Shown here: in pieces, positions 24,389 through 33,117 of the stretch
Numbering within the stretch: position 1 is the stretch's first letter
How the letters are laid out: every line of letters starts with the position of its first letter
Source: Bradyrhizobium diazoefficiens
GTDB taxonomy: Bacteria > Pseudomonadota > Alphaproteobacteria > Rhizobiales > Xanthobacteraceae
Direction of reading: 5' to 3'
DNA length: 64,000 nt
NCBI RefSeq assembly: GCF_016616885.1
Contig: NZ_CP067102.1
Span: 7,964,501-8,028,500 of the forward strand
Notes under the pieces: model-generated
What the model saw: only the letters and a program-made list of their open reading frames with translations
Told to the model about the DNA's origin: nothing
Databases searched by the model: none
Made by a program: the position numbers and the translations under genes

Positions 24389-25672
24389 CTACTCCGCCGC
24401 GGGCGCGGGCACCTTGGCGCCCTGGCCGTAGCGCTGGTCGATATAGTCGATCACCAGCGCCTTGAAGTCGGCGGAGATCGTGGGCCCGCGCAGCGTGCGG
24501 AACTTTTTGCCGTCGACGAAGACGGGCGCCGCCGGCGCTTCGCCGGTGCCCGGCAGCGAGATGCCGATATTGGCGTGCTTGGATTCACCGGGGCCATTGA
24601 CGATGCAGCCCATCACCGCGACGTTGAGCTCTTCGACGCCCGGATACTTGCTCTTCCAGTTCGGCATCTCGTCGCGGATGAAGCTCTGGATCGAGCTGGC
24701 CAGCTCCTGGAACGTGGTCGAGGTGGTGCGGCCGCAGCCGGGGCAGGCCGCAACCAGCGGCACGAAGGTGCGGAAGCCCATGGTCTGCAGCAGTTCCTGG
24801 CCGACCTGCACCTCGCGGGTGCGGTCGCCGCCGGGCTCCGGCGTCAGCGAGATACGGATGGTGTCGCCGATACCCTGCTGAAGCAGGATGCCGAGCGCGG
24901 CCGAGGACGCGACGATGCCCTTGGTGCCCATGCCGGCCTCGGTGAGACCGAGATGGATGGCGTAATCGGAACGAGACGCGAGGTCCTGGTAGACCGCGAT
25001 GAGATCCTGCACCGCCGAGACCTTTGCGGAGAGGATGATGCGATCCTTGGGCATGCCGAGCTCTTCGGCGCGTGCAGCCGAGAGCAACGCCGACTGCACC
25101 ATGGCCTCGCGCGTCACCGCGCGCACGTCGCGCGGATTGGGCAACGCGGCGTTCTCATCCATCAGCTTGGTCAGCAGCTCTTGGTCGAGCGAACCCCAAT
25201 TGGCGCCGATGCGGACCGGCTTGCTGTTTTTGTTGGCGATCTCGATGATGTCGGCGAACTGGGTGTCGCGCTTGTCCTTGAAGCCGACATTGCCGGGATT
25301 GATGCGGTATTTGGCGAGCGCCTCGGCGCAGGCCGGATAGGCCGCGAGCAGCTTGTGGCCGATATAGTGGAAGTCGCCGATCAAGGGCGTGGTGATTCCA
25401 CGCTTGGCCAGACCGTCGCGGATGTGCGGGACGGCGGCAGCCGCTTCCTCGCGGTCCACGGTGATGCGGACCATTTCGGAGCCGGCGCGCGCGAGCGCTG
25501 CGACCTGGGCAATGGTGCCGTCGATATCGGCGGTGTCGGTGTTGGTCATCGACTGCACGACGATCGGCGCACCGCCGCCCACCGTGACGTTGCCGACCTT
25601 GACCTGGGTGGTCTGATGCCGGGGCGCCGGGCCCGCGATGTCTGAATCGAGAGGGTTTTCGAGCTTGTTCAT
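24389..25672 (-). CDS. ispG: 4-hydroxy-3-methylbut-2-en-1-yl diphosphate synthase (IspG/GcpE)
   Basis: A 427-aa iron-sulfur enzyme of the MEP isoprenoid pathway that reduces MEcPP to HMBPP. The TIM barrel (about 25-300) starts [24 protein letters not shown]. The 4Fe-4S ligands are two Cys in [11 protein letters not shown] and one in [14 protein letters not shown], followed by a conserved Glu. The start at ATG 25672 is preferred over a TTG three codons upstream; the ribosome site is weak either way. The gene works in the same pathway as the IspA-type synthase at 14685. Confidence 0.95.
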   Translation of the reverse strand: MNKLENPLDSDIAGPAPRHQTTQVKVGNVTVGGGAPIVVQSMTNTDTADIDGTIAQVAALARAGSEMVRITVDREEAAAAVPHIRDGLAKRGITTPLIGDFHYIGHKLLAAYPACAEALAKYRINPGNVGFKDKRDTQFADIIEIANKNSKPVRIGANWGSLDQELLTKLMDENAALPNPRDVRAVTREAMVQSALLSAARAEELGMPKDRIILSAKVSAVQDLIAVYQDLASRSDYAIHLGLTEAGMGTKGIVASSAALGILLQQGIGDTIRISLTPEPGGDRTREVQVGQELLQTMGFRTFVPLVAACPGCGRTTSTTFQELASSIQSFIRDEMPNWKSKYPGVEELNVAVMGCIVNGPGESKHANIGISLPGTGEAPAAPVFVDGKKFRTLRGPTISADFKALVIDYIDQRYGQGAKVPAPAAE

Positions 25673-25684
25673 GGGGTCCAAATA

Positions 25685-26638
25685 TCAGGTTTTGGTGACG
25701 TTCAGCAATGCATCAGGCAGCGCCGCAGCGGATTGACTGGGACGGTTAACCAGAAAAAGCCCAGCAATTACAAGGACAGCGGCCGCCCCGAAAGTCAGGT
25801 TCAGGTGATCGTGCATGATGAAATAGCTACCCACCACGCCAAACAAAGGGGTGATGAAGGTAAAAGCCGACAATTTGCTGGCCGAATAGGCCTTCACCAG
25901 CGCAAACCAAAGCGTGAACGTGGTTCCGACCACCCAGACCGCCTGGAAGGCCATCAGGGCGAACGACAGCGGCGACGGCGTGTGAGTGATGGATTCCCCG
26001 GACAACAAGGCGGCCGTCCCCAGGATCGGGATCGAGATCGCGACCTGGTAGCCGAGCGCCTTCTCTGGCGCGGCGAAGCGCAGCCGCGTACCCTTGGCGA
26101 CCAGCGTGGTCGCCGCCCAGAGCGACGCGCCAAGCACGATCATGAGATCGCCGAGCAGCACGTGTGAATCGACATTGGCCTGCGGCACGCCGATCGCGAG
26201 CGCGACGCCGGCAAAGCTCACGGCCAGGCCCAGCCATTGCGTGCTGCCAAGGCGCTCGCCGAGCATCTGGTAGGAGCCGAGCGCGACGAAAAACGGCGCG
26301 GTGTAGAGGAACACCACCGCGCGGGATGCCGAGGTCAGGCGCAGGCCCTGGAAGATCAGCACGAACTCGATGCCGAACATCAGCCCGGCGATCAGGCCAG
26401 GCTTCCACGTGCCGTCACGCTCGAAGAATTTGACGCCGCGTAAGCTGCCGATGATGAACAGCACCGGCAGTGCGCCCATTGAACGGATCATCGCCTGCAG
26501 CATCGGTGGGATATCGGGCAGCACCAGCTTCACCGCGATCTGGTTGAAGGCCCAGGTCAGGCACAGCATGAGCATCAGGGCGATGGCCCCGGCACTGAGG
26601 GGGCGGGCGGCGGACGGGTTGGCTTGAGGTGAGGACAT
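25685..26638 (-). CDS. EamA/DMT family transporter
   Basis: A 317-aa inner-membrane protein with ten predicted helices in two EamA repeats (about 20-150 and 165-300). Typical elements are LCLTWAFNQIAVKL at helix 1, SRAVVFLYTAPFFVAL, and FITPLFGVVGSYFIMHDHL in the second repeat. Members export metabolites such as amino acids or purines. The start is the ATG at 26638 with GGGAAG ahead; the longer TTG start overlaps the Fur-family gene. It is 35 bases downstream of that regulator and probably cotranscribed. Confidence 0.86.
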   Translation of the reverse strand: MSSPQANPSAARPLSAGAIALMLMLCLTWAFNQIAVKLVLPDIPPMLQAMIRSMGALPVLFIIGSLRGVKFFERDGTWKPGLIAGLMFGIEFVLIFQGLRLTSASRAVVFLYTAPFFVALGSYQMLGERLGSTQWLGLAVSFAGVALAIGVPQANVDSHVLLGDLMIVLGASLWAATTLVAKGTRLRFAAPEKALGYQVAISIPILGTAALLSGESITHTPSPLSFALMAFQAVWVVGTTFTLWFALVKAYSASKLSAFTFITPLFGVVGSYFIMHDHLNLTFGAAAVLVIAGLFLVNRPSQSAAALPDALLNVTKT

Positions 26639-26673
26639 TTCTTCCCAAAATCCGGCTTTGCGCCGTTGTTGCT

Positions 26674-27168
26674 TCAAGACTTTTTCTGACAATGGGTGCA
26701 GACGCCCGTGATCTCCACCACGGACAGCTTTGGCGCGAAGCCTGACGCGCGCGCCGCGGCGTTGAGCTCCTTGGCAAAGGACCCCGACGGGATCTCGCCG
26801 ACGAGACCGCAGCGCTCGCAGATCAGGAACGCGACCGCCGACGTCGCGTCGTGATCGTGGGCGGCGCAGGCGAGATAGGCGTTGCGGCTTTCGATGCGGT
26901 GCACGAGGCCGTTCGCCATCAAGAAATCGAGAGCGCGGTAGACCGTGATCGGCGCCGGCCGCGCCATCGACTTGGCGAGCTCGTCGATCACCTCATAAGC
27001 CCCAAGCGGGCGATGGCTGGAGAGCAGCGCGCCCAGCACCTGGCGGCGTATTGGCGTGAATTTCTGCGCCCGCTGCTCGCAAACCGCTTCGGCATGCGCC
27101 AGCGCGTCCGCGGTGCAGCGGCCGTGATCGTGGTCGGGCGTCGGAAATGCCGGCTTTGCGAGGGTCAT
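26674..27168 (-). CDS. zur: Fur family regulator, Zur-like
   Basis: A 164-aa regulator: winged helix at about 35-95 (TPIRRQVLGALLSSHRPLGAYEVIDEL, TVYRALDFLMANGLVHRIE) and dimerisation domain with the structural zinc site formed by ICERCG and CTHC. A His-rich NH2-terminus (PDHDHGRC) and AAHDHDA fit a zinc-responsive Zur rather than Fur or Irr, but the metal is inferred. It is followed on the same strand by the DMT transporter. No znuABC genes are near. Confidence 0.8.
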   Translation of the reverse strand: MTLAKPAFPTPDHDHGRCTADALAHAEAVCEQRAQKFTPIRRQVLGALLSSHRPLGAYEVIDELAKSMARPAPITVYRALDFLMANGLVHRIESRNAYLACAAHDHDATSAVAFLICERCGLVGEIPSGSFAKELNAAARASGFAPKLSVVEITGVCTHCQKKS

Positions 27169-27281
27169 CTGGCCCCGCTTCTAGCATTTCGGCTGGGGAA
27201 CCCAAAGCACGACCGGCGCCGCGGCGGTCAGCCATGCTTTTGCTGCGGGACAGCATCGCGCTAATCCGCCATGAAATAATC

Positions 27282-27326
27282 ATAAGCTTGCTTATTATAT
27301 CCAAGCTTATTGGAGACCAAGCTTAT
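27282..27326. promoter_or_regulatory. Operator array of the MarR-emrAB operon
   Basis: Three copies of the 9-bp element occur: ATAAGCTTG at 27282-27290 (inverted), CAAGCTTAT at 27302-27310 and CAAGCTTAT at 27318-27326, the last overlapping the marR start codon at 27325. The first two form a perfect inverted repeat with an 11-base AT-rich centre (CTTATTATATC) that could contain a -10 element. This points to autorepression by the MarR protein. Confidence 0.7.
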
Positions 27327-27807
27327 GACCCGCGGGTCTGTCGACCAGAACTTCCTGTTCACGCTCGGCGAGTTGTACCGCCTCTTGCGCGTCTATGCCG
27401 ACAAGGAAGCCTCGCGCTTCGGCATTACCCGCGCGCAATGGGCGGTGCTGGCCAAGGTCGAGCGCAGCGAGGGGATGAAACAATCGGAACTCGCCGAGTT
27501 GCTGGAGATGCAGCCGATCACGCTGACGCGGCTGATCGACAAGCTCTGCGACAGCGACTGGATCGAGCGCCGCAGCGATGCCTCGGACCGCCGCGTCAAG
27601 CGCCTGTATCTGAAGAAGGCCGGCCGTGCGCTGCTGGGCAAGATGAGCGGCCTGAAGTCGGAACTCACGGCGAACGCACTCGATGGCATCAGCCCGGCGG
27701 ACGCCCACCGTCTCCTCACTCAACTCGAAACCATCAAAGAAAACGTGCGTAACGCGATCCAGACGTCCGGAGCGGAACAGGCGCGTAAGGAGCAGCGCTA
27801 TGGCTGA
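27325..27807 (+). CDS. MarR family repressor of a multidrug efflux operon
   Basis: A 160-aa winged-helix protein: ADKEASRFGITRAQWAVLAKVERSEGM, recognition helix region MQPITLTRLIDKLCDSDWIERR (about 60-81) and wing DASDRRVKRLYLKKAG. The DxRxxR wing motif is well kept. GGAG lies ten bases upstream of the ATG at 27325. The stop overlaps the start of emrA by 8 bases. By position it represses this operon and is released by the transported toxic compounds. Confidence 0.9.
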   Translation: MTRGSVDQNFLFTLGELYRLLRVYADKEASRFGITRAQWAVLAKVERSEGMKQSELAELLEMQPITLTRLIDKLCDSDWIERRSDASDRRVKRLYLKKAGRALLGKMSGLKSELTANALDGISPADAHRLLTQLETIKENVRNAIQTSGAEQARKEQRYG

Positions 27808-28969
27808 TCAGGTCCTCAAATTCCAGCCCGAGCAGAAAATCGATAGCGGCAAGCCGACCAAGAAGGCCGGCACCAACTCGCGCCGCCGCTTCATCGCCGG
27901 CCTGCGCCGCTATCGCCGCTTCCTGCTGATGGTTGTGCTGCCGATCGTTGCCGTCATTGCAGGCTTCACCTTCTATCTCAATGGCGGCCGCTATGTCGGC
28001 ACCGACGACGCCTATGTCGGCGCGCAGAAGGTGCTGGTGACGCCCGACATCTCCGGCAAGATCCAGAAGGTCGTCGTCAAGGAGGGCCAGCTCGTCAAGC
28101 AAGGCGACGAACTGTTCGAGATCGATCCCGTGCCGTTCCGCCTCGCGGTGGACGAGGCCAAGGCGCAGCTGATGCAGGCGCAGTCGACCTATGACAACCT
28201 TCGCGCCAACATCAAGATCTACGGCGACATGCTCGATCTCGCCCAGAAGGGCGTCGACCTGAAGCAGCGCGATGTCGAGCGCAAGCAGGCGCTGGTGAAG
28301 AACAGCTACGGCTCGCAGCTCGATCTCGACAACGCCTCGAACGCGCTGGTCACGTCGGGCTCGATCGCACAATATGTCAAGCAGCAGATCTCGACCGCCA
28401 AGACCCAGCTGCTCGGCGACACCGATCTGCCGCTGGAGAAGTTCCCGCCCTACGCGCAGGCCAAGTCCAAGCTCGAGAACGCCGAGCGCAATCTCGACCA
28501 CGCCGTGGTGCGCGCATCGATGGGCGGCATCGCGACCCAGGTCGAGCAGATCCAGCTCGGCCGCTACGTCACCGCCGGCACGCCGGTGTTCTCCATCATC
28601 GATGTTGCCCATCCCTGGGTCGACGCCAATCCGAAGGAGAGTGACCTCACCTACGTCACCGAAGGCCAGCCTGTGACCCTCGAAGTCGACGCGTTCCCGA
28701 ACCACGTCTTCAAGGGCAAGATCGGCTCGCTCTCGCCCGGCACCGGCGCGCAATTCGCGATCCTGCCGCCGCAGAACGCCACCGGCAACTTCGTCAAGGT
28801 GGTGCAGCGCGTGCCGGTCCGGATCTATTTCGACGAGAGCGACAAATACGTGAAGAAGCTGAAGGCCGGCATGAGCGTCTATGCCACCATCGACACCGGC
28901 CACCAGCGTTCGCTCGCCGGCCTGCTCGGCCTGTCAGCGACCGCAAGCCAAGACAAAGACCAGGACTAA
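27800..28969 (+). CDS. emrA: HlyD/EmrA-type membrane fusion protein
   Basis: A 389-aa periplasmic adaptor anchored by one helix (about 39-60, LLMVVLPIVAVIAGFTFYL). The barrel-sandwich halves VLVTPDISGKIQKVVVKEGQLVKQGDELFEID (about 75-108) and ATQVEQIQLGRYVTAG (about 245-262) flank an alpha-hairpin (about 112-235). It should join the EmrB pump to an outer-membrane TolC-like channel, which is not in the window. The start ATG at 27800 has AAGGAG ahead and overlaps the end of marR. Confidence 0.9.
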   Translation: MADQVLKFQPEQKIDSGKPTKKAGTNSRRRFIAGLRRYRRFLLMVVLPIVAVIAGFTFYLNGGRYVGTDDAYVGAQKVLVTPDISGKIQKVVVKEGQLVKQGDELFEIDPVPFRLAVDEAKAQLMQAQSTYDNLRANIKIYGDMLDLAQKGVDLKQRDVERKQALVKNSYGSQLDLDNASNALVTSGSIAQYVKQQISTAKTQLLGDTDLPLEKFPPYAQAKSKLENAERNLDHAVVRASMGGIATQVEQIQLGRYVTAGTPVFSIIDVAHPWVDANPKESDLTYVTEGQPVTLEVDAFPNHVFKGKIGSLSPGTGAQFAILPPQNATGNFVKVVQRVPVRIYFDESDKYVKKLKAGMSVYATIDTGHQRSLAGLLGLSATASQDKDQD

Positions 28970-28973
28970 GCCG

Positions 28974-30530
28974 ATGTCCGGCCCCAATGCCAGCCTGATG
29001 GTCCCCGGCATGCGCCGGAACATGGTGACGATCTGCGCCATGACGGCGACCATCATGCAGGCGCTGGATACGACGATCGCCAACGTTGCGCTGCCCTACA
29101 TGCAGGGCACGCTGTCGGCCTCACAGGACCAGATCAACTGGGTGCTGACCTCCTACATCGTCGCCGCCGCGATCATGACCGCACCGGTGGGGTGGATCTC
29201 CAATCGCTTCGGCCGCAAGCGCATCTTCATCGGCTGTGCAGCCGGCTTCACGCTGGCGTCCGTGCTGTGCGGACTCGCCCAGGACATCAACCAGATGGTG
29301 CTGTTCCGCCTGCTGCAAGGCGTGTTCGGCGCGGCGCTGGTGCCGCTGTCGCAGTCGGTGATGCTCGATTATTACACGCTCCAGGAACGCGCCACCGCGA
29401 TGTCGATCTGGGGCATGGGCGTGATGATGGGGCCGATCATGGGGCCGTCGTTAGGCGCCTGGTTGACCGAGACCTACTCCTGGCACTGGGTGTTCTTCGT
29501 CAACCTGCCGTTCGGCGCGATTACCGTGCTCGGGCTCGGCGTCTTCATGGACGAGACCGACAAGAATCGCAGCCTGAAGTTCGACTGGTTCGGCTTCGCC
29601 GCGCTGGCGATCGGCATCGGCGCACTGCAGCTCGCACTGGACCGCGGCGAGCAGCTCGACTGGTTCGAGTCGGTCGAGATCGTGACCGAGTTCATCGTCT
29701 CAGGCGTCGCCTTCTATTACTTCTTCGCCCACTCGTTCACGACATCGCGGCCGTTCATCCAGTTCGCGCTATTTCGGGATCGCAACTTCCTCACCGGCTG
29801 CATCTTCATGACCGTGATGGGCCTGGTGCTGTACTCGACCATGGCACTGGCCTCGCCCTACCTGCAAAACGTCATCGGCTATCCCATCATGACCGCCGGC
29901 GGGCTGCTTGCGAGCCGCGGCTTCGGCACCTTCTTCGCCATGATGATGGTCGGCCGTATCATGCGCTACATCGAGGCCCGCACGCTGATCATCTGCGGCC
30001 TGACGCTGACGGCGGCCTCGCTGTTCCAGATGACCGGCTGGACCGACCAGACCCAAGTGCCGGAGATCGTCATCGTCAGCGTGATCCAGGGCTTCGGATT
30101 CGGCCTCGTCTTCGTGCCGCTCTCGACGGTCGCATTCCTGACGCTGCCGAATCATCTGCGCACGGATGGCACCTCGATGCTGACGCTGCTGCGAAATGTC
30201 GCAAGCTCGGTCGGCATCTCGATCGTGATCGCCCAGCTGACGCAGGGCACGCGCAAGACCTATGCGATCCTGTCCGAGTACATCAACCCGTTCAACCACG
30301 CGCTGCAGATGCCGGATGTCCGCGGCATGATCAACCTCTCCACCGATGCCGGCCGTGCCATGGCCGACCGCATGGTCAGCGTGCAGGCGCAGATCATTGC
30401 GTTCGCGCACGACTATATGCTGGTGATGATCTTCATCCTCTGCACCATTCCGCTGGCGCTGATGATCGGCTCGACCAAGGCGTCGCTGCGCAAGCAGGTG
30501 GCGGGACCGGAACATGCGGTGATGGAGTAG
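28974..30530 (+). CDS. emrB: EmrB-type MFS multidrug efflux pump (DHA2, 14 helices)
   Basis: A 518-aa inner-membrane proton antiporter. DHA2 signatures are QALDTTIANVALPYMQG at helix 1, WISNRFGRKRIFIG (motif A) between helices 2 and 3, and GVMMGPIMGPSLGAWLTE (motif C) in helix 5. It starts 4 bases after the emrA stop, so the two are cotranslated in stoichiometry. The expected substrates are hydrophobic antimicrobials or plant phenolics, which would suit a rhizosphere organism; this is inference. Confidence 0.92.
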   Translation: MSGPNASLMVPGMRRNMVTICAMTATIMQALDTTIANVALPYMQGTLSASQDQINWVLTSYIVAAAIMTAPVGWISNRFGRKRIFIGCAAGFTLASVLCGLAQDINQMVLFRLLQGVFGAALVPLSQSVMLDYYTLQERATAMSIWGMGVMMGPIMGPSLGAWLTETYSWHWVFFVNLPFGAITVLGLGVFMDETDKNRSLKFDWFGFAALAIGIGALQLALDRGEQLDWFESVEIVTEFIVSGVAFYYFFAHSFTTSRPFIQFALFRDRNFLTGCIFMTVMGLVLYSTMALASPYLQNVIGYPIMTAGGLLASRGFGTFFAMMMVGRIMRYIEARTLIICGLTLTAASLFQMTGWTDQTQVPEIVIVSVIQGFGFGLVFVPLSTVAFLTLPNHLRTDGTSMLTLLRNVASSVGISIVIAQLTQGTRKTYAILSEYINPFNHALQMPDVRGMINLSTDAGRAMADRMVSVQAQIIAFAHDYMLVMIFILCTIPLALMIGSTKASLRKQVAGPEHAVME

Positions 30531-30534
30531 TTGG

Positions 30535-31596
30535 CTACAACAGCTCCTCGCACCCCAAATCCTCGACCGCCATCATCACCCGCTCCAGATTGTTCCACCA
30601 AATCCCCGGCGGGATGTTGATGCTCCATTGCCAGACCGGTTTGGTGATGTGCCAGAGCACCGACAAGCGATAATCCTGGTCGAGCGCGCCGCGCGTGTAA
30701 CCGGCTACCCCATGCGCGAGTAGTGTCTCGTGATAGCGGTTGAGCAGCGTCCGCTCGAGCGCCTGCCGCCGCTCCGGATACCATTGGATCGCCATCATGT
30801 AGGCGAGGTCGCTGGTGGCCACGTTGATGCCCCACAGGTCGAAATCGAAGATGCGTACGGTGTTCGCGACGCCGGCACGCGGCAGCAGAAAATTCCAGGT
30901 ATGCGCATCGCCGTGAGTGATCGTGACGTGGCGGCGCGAATGGTAGCGCTGGGATAGCCGGGCCGACTGCTCGATGAGACGACGGTAGAGGATACGTCGC
31001 TCCTCGCTGAGGCGGTCGCCGAGCTGATCGGCGAAGCGGTCATAGTGACCGGCGAATGCCTCCATGCGCGTCGCGCTGTCCTCGGTGCTCGCCCAGGTGC
31101 CAACGGTCTCGCCGAGGCCCGCATGATTCCACCACGCCGCATGCATGCGCGCCAACGTCGTCACAATGGCCATCGCCTGATCGCGCGACGGCGGCAGCGT
31201 CGGTACCGTCGCGAGTTCATGGCTATCGGTGAGGTCTTCGAGCAGGAGATGCCAGGCCCCGCTTTCCTCGTCGAAATGCCCATCGAAGCAGCGCGGCACA
31301 AGTCCTGGCAGCATGTTCGGCACGAGCTGCGTGTAAAAGGCCACTTCGTGCTCGCCGCGATCTGCAAGTGTCTTGGCGAAGTGAGCATGCGGCGTCTTCA
31401 GGATCAGCGATTGCGGGGCACCAGTGGATTCCCCGACATAGCGCAGGCCGATCCGAACGATATGTGACACCACCGTGTCCCGCTCATGCAGCACCTTCAC
31501 CTCGCGCACGGCGCCGGCGTCCAGCGCGCCGGCTTTGCGCAGTGCGGCTGTGAGGTAACTGGGCTCAGCGACCGCCGGCAGTTGTGAGGATGTCAT
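30535..31596 (-). CDS. APH/choline-kinase-fold phosphotransferase
   Basis: A 353-aa kinase-like protein. The catalytic loop is HGDAHTWNFLL and the metal-binding loop is IFDFDLWGIN; an N-terminal lysine is in SLILKTPHAHF. It resembles the DUF1679/ecdysteroid-kinase-like and acyl-CoA-related APH groups rather than aminoglycoside resistance enzymes. It ends 5 bases from emrB (convergent). Its gene is downstream of pcaG on the same strand with an 88-base gap. The substrate is unknown. Confidence 0.83.
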   Translation of the reverse strand: MTSSQLPAVAEPSYLTAALRKAGALDAGAVREVKVLHERDTVVSHIVRIGLRYVGESTGAPQSLILKTPHAHFAKTLADRGEHEVAFYTQLVPNMLPGLVPRCFDGHFDEESGAWHLLLEDLTDSHELATVPTLPPSRDQAMAIVTTLARMHAAWWNHAGLGETVGTWASTEDSATRMEAFAGHYDRFADQLGDRLSEERRILYRRLIEQSARLSQRYHSRRHVTITHGDAHTWNFLLPRAGVANTVRIFDFDLWGINVATSDLAYMMAIQWYPERRQALERTLLNRYHETLLAHGVAGYTRGALDQDYRLSVLWHITKPVWQWSINIPPGIWWNNLERVMMAVEDLGCEELL

Positions 31597-31684
31597 GAGC
31601 GCCCCCCGGTGCTGCAGCCATTCTGCATGATCACCCGGGGAAGCGCCAGCAGCATCGGCCGCCGGACGTGGCGGCCTGGTGGCC

Positions 31685-32299
31685 TCACACGTCGAAGAAC
31701 ACGGTCTCGTTGTCGCCCTGCAGGCGCAGGTCGAGGCGATAGACCGGCTTGCCGGCCTCGCGCACCGCGATCAACGTGACCCGGCGGTCGGCCGGTACCA
31801 ATCCCAGCACGGGATCGGCGGCGTTGCCGGCCTCGTCGCTGAAATAGATGCGGGTGTAGAGATGCCGCAGCATGCCGCGCGCGAACACCGCCAGAACGAT
31901 GTGCGGCGCCTGCGGCTTGCCGTCGGGATCGGGCACCGCACCCGGCTTGATGGTGTCGAACGAATAATGGCCGTCCTTGTCGGTGCCGCAGCGGGCGAAG
32001 CCGCGGAAGCTGGCATTCGGCAATGCGCGCTTGTCCTGCGGATCGGCGTAGCGGCCTTGCGCGTCCGCCTGCCAGATCTCCAGCATGGCGTCAGGCACGA
32101 CGACGCCATCGCCGTCGAACGCCCGGCCCTCGATGCGGACACGATCACCGGTGACGTCGGGCGTCAGCGTCGAGTTGGTGAAGGCGTCGTTCCAGGCGTA
32201 ATCGCCCGTCGGCGTCAGGCCGTATTTGAAGAACGGACCGACGGTCTGCGATGGGGTGATCCCGTTGGGTTTGCCAGAGGGCTTCACAGAGTCCTGCAC
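31685..32299 (-). CDS. pcaG: Protocatechuate 3,4-dioxygenase alpha subunit
   Basis: A 204-aa subunit, 1 base after the pcaH stop. It shows the intradiol dioxygenase beta-sandwich: QTVGPFFKYGLT at the N-terminus, RVRIEGRAFDGDGVVVPDAMLEIWQADAQGRY in the middle and PHIVLAVFARGMLRHLYTRIYF near the C-terminus. The alpha chain lacks the iron ligands, which the beta chain supplies. Together they cleave protocatechuate to 3-carboxy-cis,cis-muconate, the entry step of the protocatechuate branch of the beta-ketoadipate pathway. Confidence 0.94.
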   Translation of the reverse strand: MQDSVKPSGKPNGITPSQTVGPFFKYGLTPTGDYAWNDAFTNSTLTPDVTGDRVRIEGRAFDGDGVVVPDAMLEIWQADAQGRYADPQDKRALPNASFRGFARCGTDKDGHYSFDTIKPGAVPDPDGKPQAPHIVLAVFARGMLRHLYTRIYFSDEAGNAADPVLGLVPADRRVTLIAVREAGKPVYRLDLRLQGDNETVFFDV

Positions 32300-32300
32300 G

Positions 32301-33002
32301 TTAGTGGTTCTCCATGGGGGTGGCGTTCTTGCCGCGCAGCACGATGTCGAAGCGATAGCACAGCGCCCATTCGGGCTTGGTATTCTCCAGGTCGAACGAC
32401 GAGACCATGCGCATCCGCGCCTTCTCGTCCGGCACCGAGTTGAAAATCGGGTCGAACGGGAACAGCGGGTCGCCCGGGAAATACATCTGCGTCACCAGGC
32501 GCGTGACGAACGAATGGCCGAACACCGAAAGATGGATATGAGCAGGGCGCCAGGCATTGTGGTGATTGCCCCAGGGGTAGGCGCCGGGCTTGATCGTGAC
32601 GAAGCGATAGTAACCGGAGGCGTCGCTCTGGGTGCGGCCCGCGCCCGTAAAATTGGGATCGAGCGGCGCCGGATGCTGGTCGCGGACATGGACGTAGCGG
32701 CCGCAGGCATTGGCCTGCCAGATCTCGACCAGTGAGTTCGGCACGCCGCGGCCATCTTCGTCACGGACATGGCCGTGCACGATGATGCGCTCGCCGAGCG
32801 GCTCGCCCTTGTGCTGGGTGGTGAGGTCATTGTCGCCGTCCCGCACGGTCTCGTGGCCATAGACCGGGCCGGTCAGTTCCGACAGCGTGTGGCGCATCGG
32901 GATCAAGGGCTTGCTCGGCGCGCGCTTGATCGAACTCTTGTATTCGGGCGACAGCGGCAGCGGATGCGCCTTGTTGCTGTCGACGGGATAGATGAATGTC
33001 AT
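32301..33002 (-). CDS. pcaH: Protocatechuate 3,4-dioxygenase beta subunit
   Basis: A 233-aa subunit that carries the Fe(III) site. The ligands are visible as Tyr103 (GRYVHVRD), Tyr142 (GAYPWGN), His155 and His157 (PAHIHLSV), each offset by five from the Pseudomonas numbering. The HLPLSPEYKSS-type N-terminus is PLPLSPEYKSSIKRAP. It is directly followed by pcaG. The 115-base region ahead of it holds an AT-rich palindrome (33058-33070) and is probably its promoter. Confidence 0.95.
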   Translation of the reverse strand: MTFIYPVDSNKAHPLPLSPEYKSSIKRAPSKPLIPMRHTLSELTGPVYGHETVRDGDNDLTTQHKGEPLGERIIVHGHVRDEDGRGVPNSLVEIWQANACGRYVHVRDQHPAPLDPNFTGAGRTQSDASGYYRFVTIKPGAYPWGNHHNAWRPAHIHLSVFGHSFVTRLVTQMYFPGDPLFPFDPIFNSVPDEKARMRMVSSFDLENTKPEWALCYRFDIVLRGKNATPMENH

Positions 33003-33057
33003 TGGCGAACTCCTCCCCGGCCATTTTGGGCCAGCCGGTCAACCTTTCCGCCAATCA

Positions 33058-33070
33058 TTATAGAATATAA
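33058..33070. promoter_or_regulatory. AT-rich palindrome ahead of pcaHG
   Basis: TTATAGAATATAA has perfect 5-bp arms around a 3-base centre, in an AT-rich island (33050-33077) within otherwise GC-rich DNA, 56 bases upstream of the pcaH start. On the minus strand it contains TATAAT-like sequence. It may be a -10 element, an operator for a pca regulator, or both. Confidence 0.45.
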
Positions 33071-33117
33071 CTAATCTAGGGAAGCAGGTTTGGCGGGCGT
33101 CCTGCCCCTCCAGCGCG

